DNA from: Candidatus Acetothermia bacterium JdFR-48
Lineage (GTDB): Bacteria > Bipolaricaulota > Bipolaricaulia > Bipolaricaulales > Bipolaricaulaceae
Length of the DNA: 50,780 bases
Reading direction: 5' to 3'
Assembly (NCBI GenBank): GCA_002011425.1
Contig: MTNJ01000031.1
Coordinates: forward strand, 1-50,780
Position numbers and translations under genes: made by a program. The notes beneath the pieces were generated by a model that saw nothing but the letters and a program-made list of their open reading frames with translations, did no database searches and had not been told where the DNA came from. Positions 47,783 through 50,780 of this stretch are shown here, in pieces (the stretch's first letter is position 1; every line of letters starts with the position of its first letter).

Positions 47783-48415
47783 TCATGGGCTCGGATCGAA
47801 CGTGCCCCCGTTTCGGTAACGTCGCAACATCAGGCTCGATACGATATAAAAAGCGGCCATCACGCTGAATAGTCCCAGGGAAAGCAGCGCACTGACGAAG
47901 GAGAAAATTATTCCCAGGGCAAATCCCAGCGGCACCACTAGGAAGGCCACCCTCCTGTGGCGCACCAGCCGGGGGTCGATGTCCCGGGGGACGAGGCGCA
48001 GGCGCTGGGTCGCGTACCACCAGATCCCGCCGAGGATGAGCGATACGGCCATCATGTTGACGCCATACAGAGCGATAGCGATCCGGGACGTGGTATGCTG
48101 GCCCAAGATAGCTGTGGAGAACGGAACCAAAGCGACAAACATTAAGAAAAGGATGTTGAGCCAGAGGAGAATCTCGTCGGAGCGCCTTATGTAGTGGAAC
48201 ATAGAGTGGTGGAGGGCCCAGAAGATGCCCAGCACTAAGAAGCTCATGGTATAAGCATAGAACTTTGGCCATATTCCAATCAGGCTTCTCGACAATCCGC
48301 CATTGAGACTCGACGGGATAAGTTCCAGGACCAACAGGGTCATGGCGATGGCGAACACCCCATCGACTAACGTCTCAATGCGTCCAGTTCCAGGCTTTTC
48401 GACCAAGTCCCTCAT
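47783..48415 (-). CDS. TMEM175 (DUF1211) family potassium channel-like membrane protein
   Basis: TMEM175-type proteins form potassium-selective leak channels. The 210-residue protein has six hydrophobic helices. The family signature of the first helix is R-x-x-x-F-S-D-G-x-F; here it reads RIETLVDGVFAIAMTLLVLEL, so Phe-Ser is replaced by Leu-Val while Arg, Asp-Gly and Phe are kept. The second helix has FLVLGIFWALHHSMFHYI with the usual His residues. One repeat is present, as in other bacterial members that assemble as tetramers. An AGAAAGGG sequence touches the start ATG 48415. Confidence 0.85.
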   Translation of the reverse strand: MRDLVEKPGTGRIETLVDGVFAIAMTLLVLELIPSSLNGGLSRSLIGIWPKFYAYTMSFLVLGIFWALHHSMFHYIRRSDEILLWLNILFLMFVALVPFSTAILGQHTTSRIAIALYGVNMMAVSLILGGIWWYATQRLRLVPRDIDPRLVRHRRVAFLVVPLGFALGIIFSFVSALLSLGLFSVMAAFYIVSSLMLRRYRNGGTFDPSP

Positions 48416-48668
48416 CCCTTTCTGCCACAGAAATCTTCACACCCTGACAACTCCATTTTAACGCCGGACGACCCGCGCCCTCTTGACCTGCGAGCATTTC
48501 TCACAAAAGGAATAAAGGGCGTTGAGCTAGGCCCGGACGATCGAAATGGCGTGCCGCCGCGAAGTGAATTCCCTGGGGTATCTTTTCACTTCTCACTTGA
48601 ACAAGCGGTCACGCTGGTGGTCGAGGATATGGGATAGCCGCTTCGTCGATCATTGTCCCTGGACCCGA

Positions 48669-49853
48669 TCACGCTCGTACCTTCGCACATTCTCGGGGTT
48701 TCTCAACCGCCGTAGGTGGCACCCGCATTAACTGCACTAGGATGAGTGAAAGGACCACGATTCCGACCCCCATGAGGAACGGCGCCCTTGCCCCGAACAG
48801 CGTCCAGATCGTCCCACCGACCACCGGAATCACGATTGCCGAGACGTGATTCAACGTTTGCTGAAGGGAGAGATTGCTGGTTAGCTCATCTTCTGAGACC
48901 GCGATCTTTTGAAGGTAGGTGGAGGCTGCGAGGCTCGTCCCGAAGATCACGTTGTCCAAGACGAACAGGGCGTAGAGGAGCGAAAGGTGTGGGATATAAG
49001 CGTAGCCCAGGAACACGAACACCAACAGTGCGAACCCCACCGATAACACCCACCGCTCCCCGAATCGCGTTACCAACTTCCCGATCCACTGATAGGCATA
49101 GGTGTTAACCAGGCTGTTCACGAGGTACAGGAGGGCGGTGGTCTGCACCGGGATCCCGTGTTCACGTACGAGGAGGAAGATGGCGAAGGTGGTGAAGATA
49201 TGGCGGCGGCTCCCGAGGAGGAAGGCGAGCACGTAGTAAAGCCAATACCGCCTCCTGAATTTGACCTTGCGTGAAGGGGGGAGGCCTTCCTCGTCGAACC
49301 GGAAGGGGAGGAAGCAGAGCCCCATGAGGGTGACCATCCCACCCACCCCCCAGAAGAGCCCCCGATATCCGATCCGTTCAGCCAGGAAGTACACGGTCCC
49401 GGTGGCGAGGAGGGCGGAGAGTGCCCCCAAGCTCCGTAGCTGCCCCAGGGCCTTCGGCGCCGTCCCTTTGTCCACCGCCATGAGGAGAACGGAGTTATTG
49501 GCCGGGACGAAGAAGTGAAATCCCACACTCATCACCAACGTCCCGAAGAGAAGCATGGGGATGGTATGGGCCCACCCAGTAAGGGTGACGCCGAGCCCCA
49601 ACACCACGACACTCAGCGCCATGAGACGGGTCTCCGCCAGGGCCAACGTCAGAAATCCCACCACGAACCCGAGGAGCCCCGGAATCTCGCGGATTGCTTG
49701 GATGCCCCCGACTTCCGCTGGCCCCACCCCAATCTCTTCCACGGCGAAGTTGTTGAACAGGGCCTGCCACACTCGGAAGCCGAAGAAGAGGGCAACGTTG
49801 GCGACAACGAGATAAAGTGCGAGCCCCCGGTTGGCCTTGAATAACTCTTTCAT
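48669..49853 (-). CDS. Major facilitator superfamily transporter
   Basis: The 394-residue inner-membrane protein has twelve hydrophobic helices in two six-helix halves, with a loop of about 40 residues between helices 6 and 7 (PFRFDEEGLPPSRKVKFRRR). The substrate is unknown; drug, sugar and peptide-type MFS members share this layout. Conserved polar spots include FFGFRVWQALFNNF in helix 1. ATG 49853 has no evident ribosome site, but a TAGAAT lies 15 nt upstream. The 253 nt between this gene and the TMEM175-like gene (48416-48668) show nothing else. Confidence 0.88.
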   Translation of the reverse strand: MKELFKANRGLALYLVVANVALFFGFRVWQALFNNFAVEEIGVGPAEVGGIQAIREIPGLLGFVVGFLTLALAETRLMALSVVVLGLGVTLTGWAHTIPMLLFGTLVMSVGFHFFVPANNSVLLMAVDKGTAPKALGQLRSLGALSALLATGTVYFLAERIGYRGLFWGVGGMVTLMGLCFLPFRFDEEGLPPSRKVKFRRRYWLYYVLAFLLGSRRHIFTTFAIFLLVREHGIPVQTTALLYLVNSLVNTYAYQWIGKLVTRFGERWVLSVGFALLVFVFLGYAYIPHLSLLYALFVLDNVIFGTSLAASTYLQKIAVSEDELTSNLSLQQTLNHVSAIVIPVVGGTIWTLFGARAPFLMGVGIVVLSLILVQLMRVPPTAVEKPRECAKVRA

Positions 49854-50332
49854 AGAAATTTCCCAAAAATTCTATCCGGGATTACCCTCTCCCTCAGCTA
49901 AGTAAGACGCGGCTTGACATGGCTTTCTCCACCCCGGTGGGGCCAACGCGGGAAGGAGAAGGTCGCCGAAAGTGCGTCTCGCCCTTTCAGGGTGTCCAAG
50001 GGCGGTGCTCCTCAGTTCGAGATGCCGCGGCTTTTAGCAAATCCACACCTTATGATGTATGGATTAAAAGGGGGCATCCGTGGAAAAACTCGGCACTACG
50101 TTGAGTCGGTCAAGTTCGAGGGAGATTCGCTTGGCTCCACTTTCCCCTTCACAGTTATATTCCCAGAAGTTACGCGGCCTATGGTCAACCACCATCTACC
50201 GTGGCCGACTATATGGACCACCTATCCCCAATCCGTGGACGAGATAGACGATCACCCCTGACTACGCAGACAAGCATAGCATTGAGTGATTGAGCATCAG
50301 CCGTGGCCGCAGGGACTGGGTGCGTATTCCAG
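49854..50332. other. Intergenic stretch without a supported gene
   Basis: About 480 nt separate the divergent MFS and kelch genes. A 115-codon frame at 49914-50261 has no ribosome site, atypical composition and no family motif, so I do not call it. AT content is higher than in the surrounding genes toward 50300. Confidence 0.5.
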
Positions 50333-50361
50333 TTGTAAAGGGTATTAGTGTATTTTAAAAT
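50333..50361 (+). promoter_or_regulatory. Promoter of the kelch-repeat protein gene
   Basis: TTGTAA (50333-50338) and TAAAAT (50356-50361) are 17 nt apart in a locally AT-rich stretch. An RNA start near 50368 would leave a leader of about 40 nt with GGGAGGTGAG before the ATG at 50410. Confidence 0.7.
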
Positions 50362-50409
50362 GTACTATCTTCCTTTTAAGGGCAGTGGGCACAGCGGGAG
50401 GTGAGCGAA

Positions 50410-50780
50410 ATGGTGCGGCGATTTGGGGTGGTGTGCCTGATCGCAGCGGCGCTCTTTGCGCTGACGGTCACGGGATATCCCGAGAGCTGGAACCAGATGC
50501 CTGCGCCCGATTCCCCCGTCGAGCGGTTCGGCCATAGCGTCGTCGAATTGGATGACGGTCGGAGGTTCGTCTTCGGCGGGGAGGATTACCTAGGGGGCCT
50601 ACAAAACGATATCTTTCCCTTTAACGGTGGAACCATCCAGGGGCCGGTACCTACGGAGAACCCTCCTCCTGAGCGGGTCGGGGCCACCTTGACACAGGTC
50701 TCGGAGGGCAAGGTGGTCCTCTTCGGCGGCGCGGGGAGGGCCGGGGAGCTCAACGACCTGTGGATCCTGGACCCGGATAC
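50410..50780 (+). CDS. Secreted kelch-repeat protein, N-terminal part (cut by window end)
   Basis: The frame is open to the last base, so the gene continues beyond the window. The first 22 residues are a signal peptide (VRRFGVVCLIAAALFALTVTG). The mature part starts with kelch-type blades: PVERFGHSVVELDDGRRFVFGG and, 40 residues later, VVLFGGAGRAGELNDLWILDPD. Kelch propellers bind proteins or sugars. This one should be exported or placed on the surface. ATG 50410 follows GGGAGGTGAG. It is the second beta-propeller in the window besides the broken WD40 gene. Confidence 0.88.
   Translation, partial: MVRRFGVVCLIAAALFALTVTGYPESWNQMPAPDSPVERFGHSVVELDDGRRFVFGGEDYLGGLQNDIFPFNGGTIQGPVPTENPPPERVGATLTQVSEGKVVLFGGAGRAGELNDLWILDPD

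Noticed and set aside
49914-50261. 115-codon open frame between the MFS and kelch genes
   Set aside because: No ribosome site, no motif and composition unlike neighbouring genes.

Overview
The window is 50.8 kb of GC-rich bacterial chromosome. It is densely packed, with many genes joined by ATGA, TGATG, GTGA or TTGA overlaps. I see no rRNA operon, insertion sequence, CRISPR array or prophage. The bacterial genes present are tmRNA, rho, ftsH, murA, ddl, hflX, miaB, pheS, proS and the DNA polymerase III delta-prime gene. A mono-cluster ferredoxin, a flavodiiron protein and a ferritin-like protein suggest an anaerobic or microaerobic life. The mono-cluster ferredoxin, a bacterial-type proS and the charged, compact proteins would fit a deep-branching, possibly thermophilic lineage such as Bipolaricaulota (OP1). 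That placement is an inference; the sequence alone does not prove it.

Layout. Bases 1-789 hold the 3' part of a PfkB-type sugar kinase. Bases 1040-4878 are a decay zone with three consecutive broken minus-strand genes: a WD40-repeat protein, tldE (pmbA) and tldD. An intact comEC-like gene and the divergent tmRNA gene follow. Bases 7144-14317 hold a ferredoxin, a patatin-like lipase, a DMT transporter, S-adenosylhomocysteine hydrolase coupled to a class II aldolase, pheS without pheT, an RsmD-like methyltransferase, surE and a half-length GDT1 cation transporter. Bases 14452-17991 encode the most unusual object in the window: a secreted protein of 1179 residues, about 770 of which are almost strictly alternating alanine, followed by Cys-containing Ig-like modules.

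Bases 18088-25043 form one tight plus-strand cluster: miaB, a PfkB kinase, a CBS protein, an exonuclease-DinG helicase and proS. A clear TTGACA-17-TATACT promoter then starts a second long operon at 25040-31946: glycosyltransferase, rpiB, rho, LysM-M23 peptidase, murA, hflX and an MscS channel. This operon mixes envelope growth, translation quality control and termination. The minus-strand pair holB-ricT (33596-31933) keeps the arrangement known from Firmicutes. A monofunctional EndoIII-type glycosylase and a UvrD helicase-RecB nuclease fusion (33684-37306) give a DNA-repair block, followed by tRNA-Pro and ftsH.

From 39386 to 46826 most genes are on the minus strand: ddl, an MBL hydrolase, an aminotransferase, tlyA and xdhC; an orphan ABC ATPase; a hypothetical protein; a ferritin-like protein; and a flavodiiron protein. 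Bases 46850-47780 are degenerate. A TMEM175-like channel and an MFS transporter come next, and the window ends inside a secreted kelch-repeat protein that has its own good promoter.

Several genes (pheS, the EndoIII-like gene, the uvrD-type gene and the ABC ATPase) have a -10-like hexamer only 6-9 nt before the start codon and no clear Shine-Dalgarno sequence. This suggests leaderless transcription of a subset of genes.
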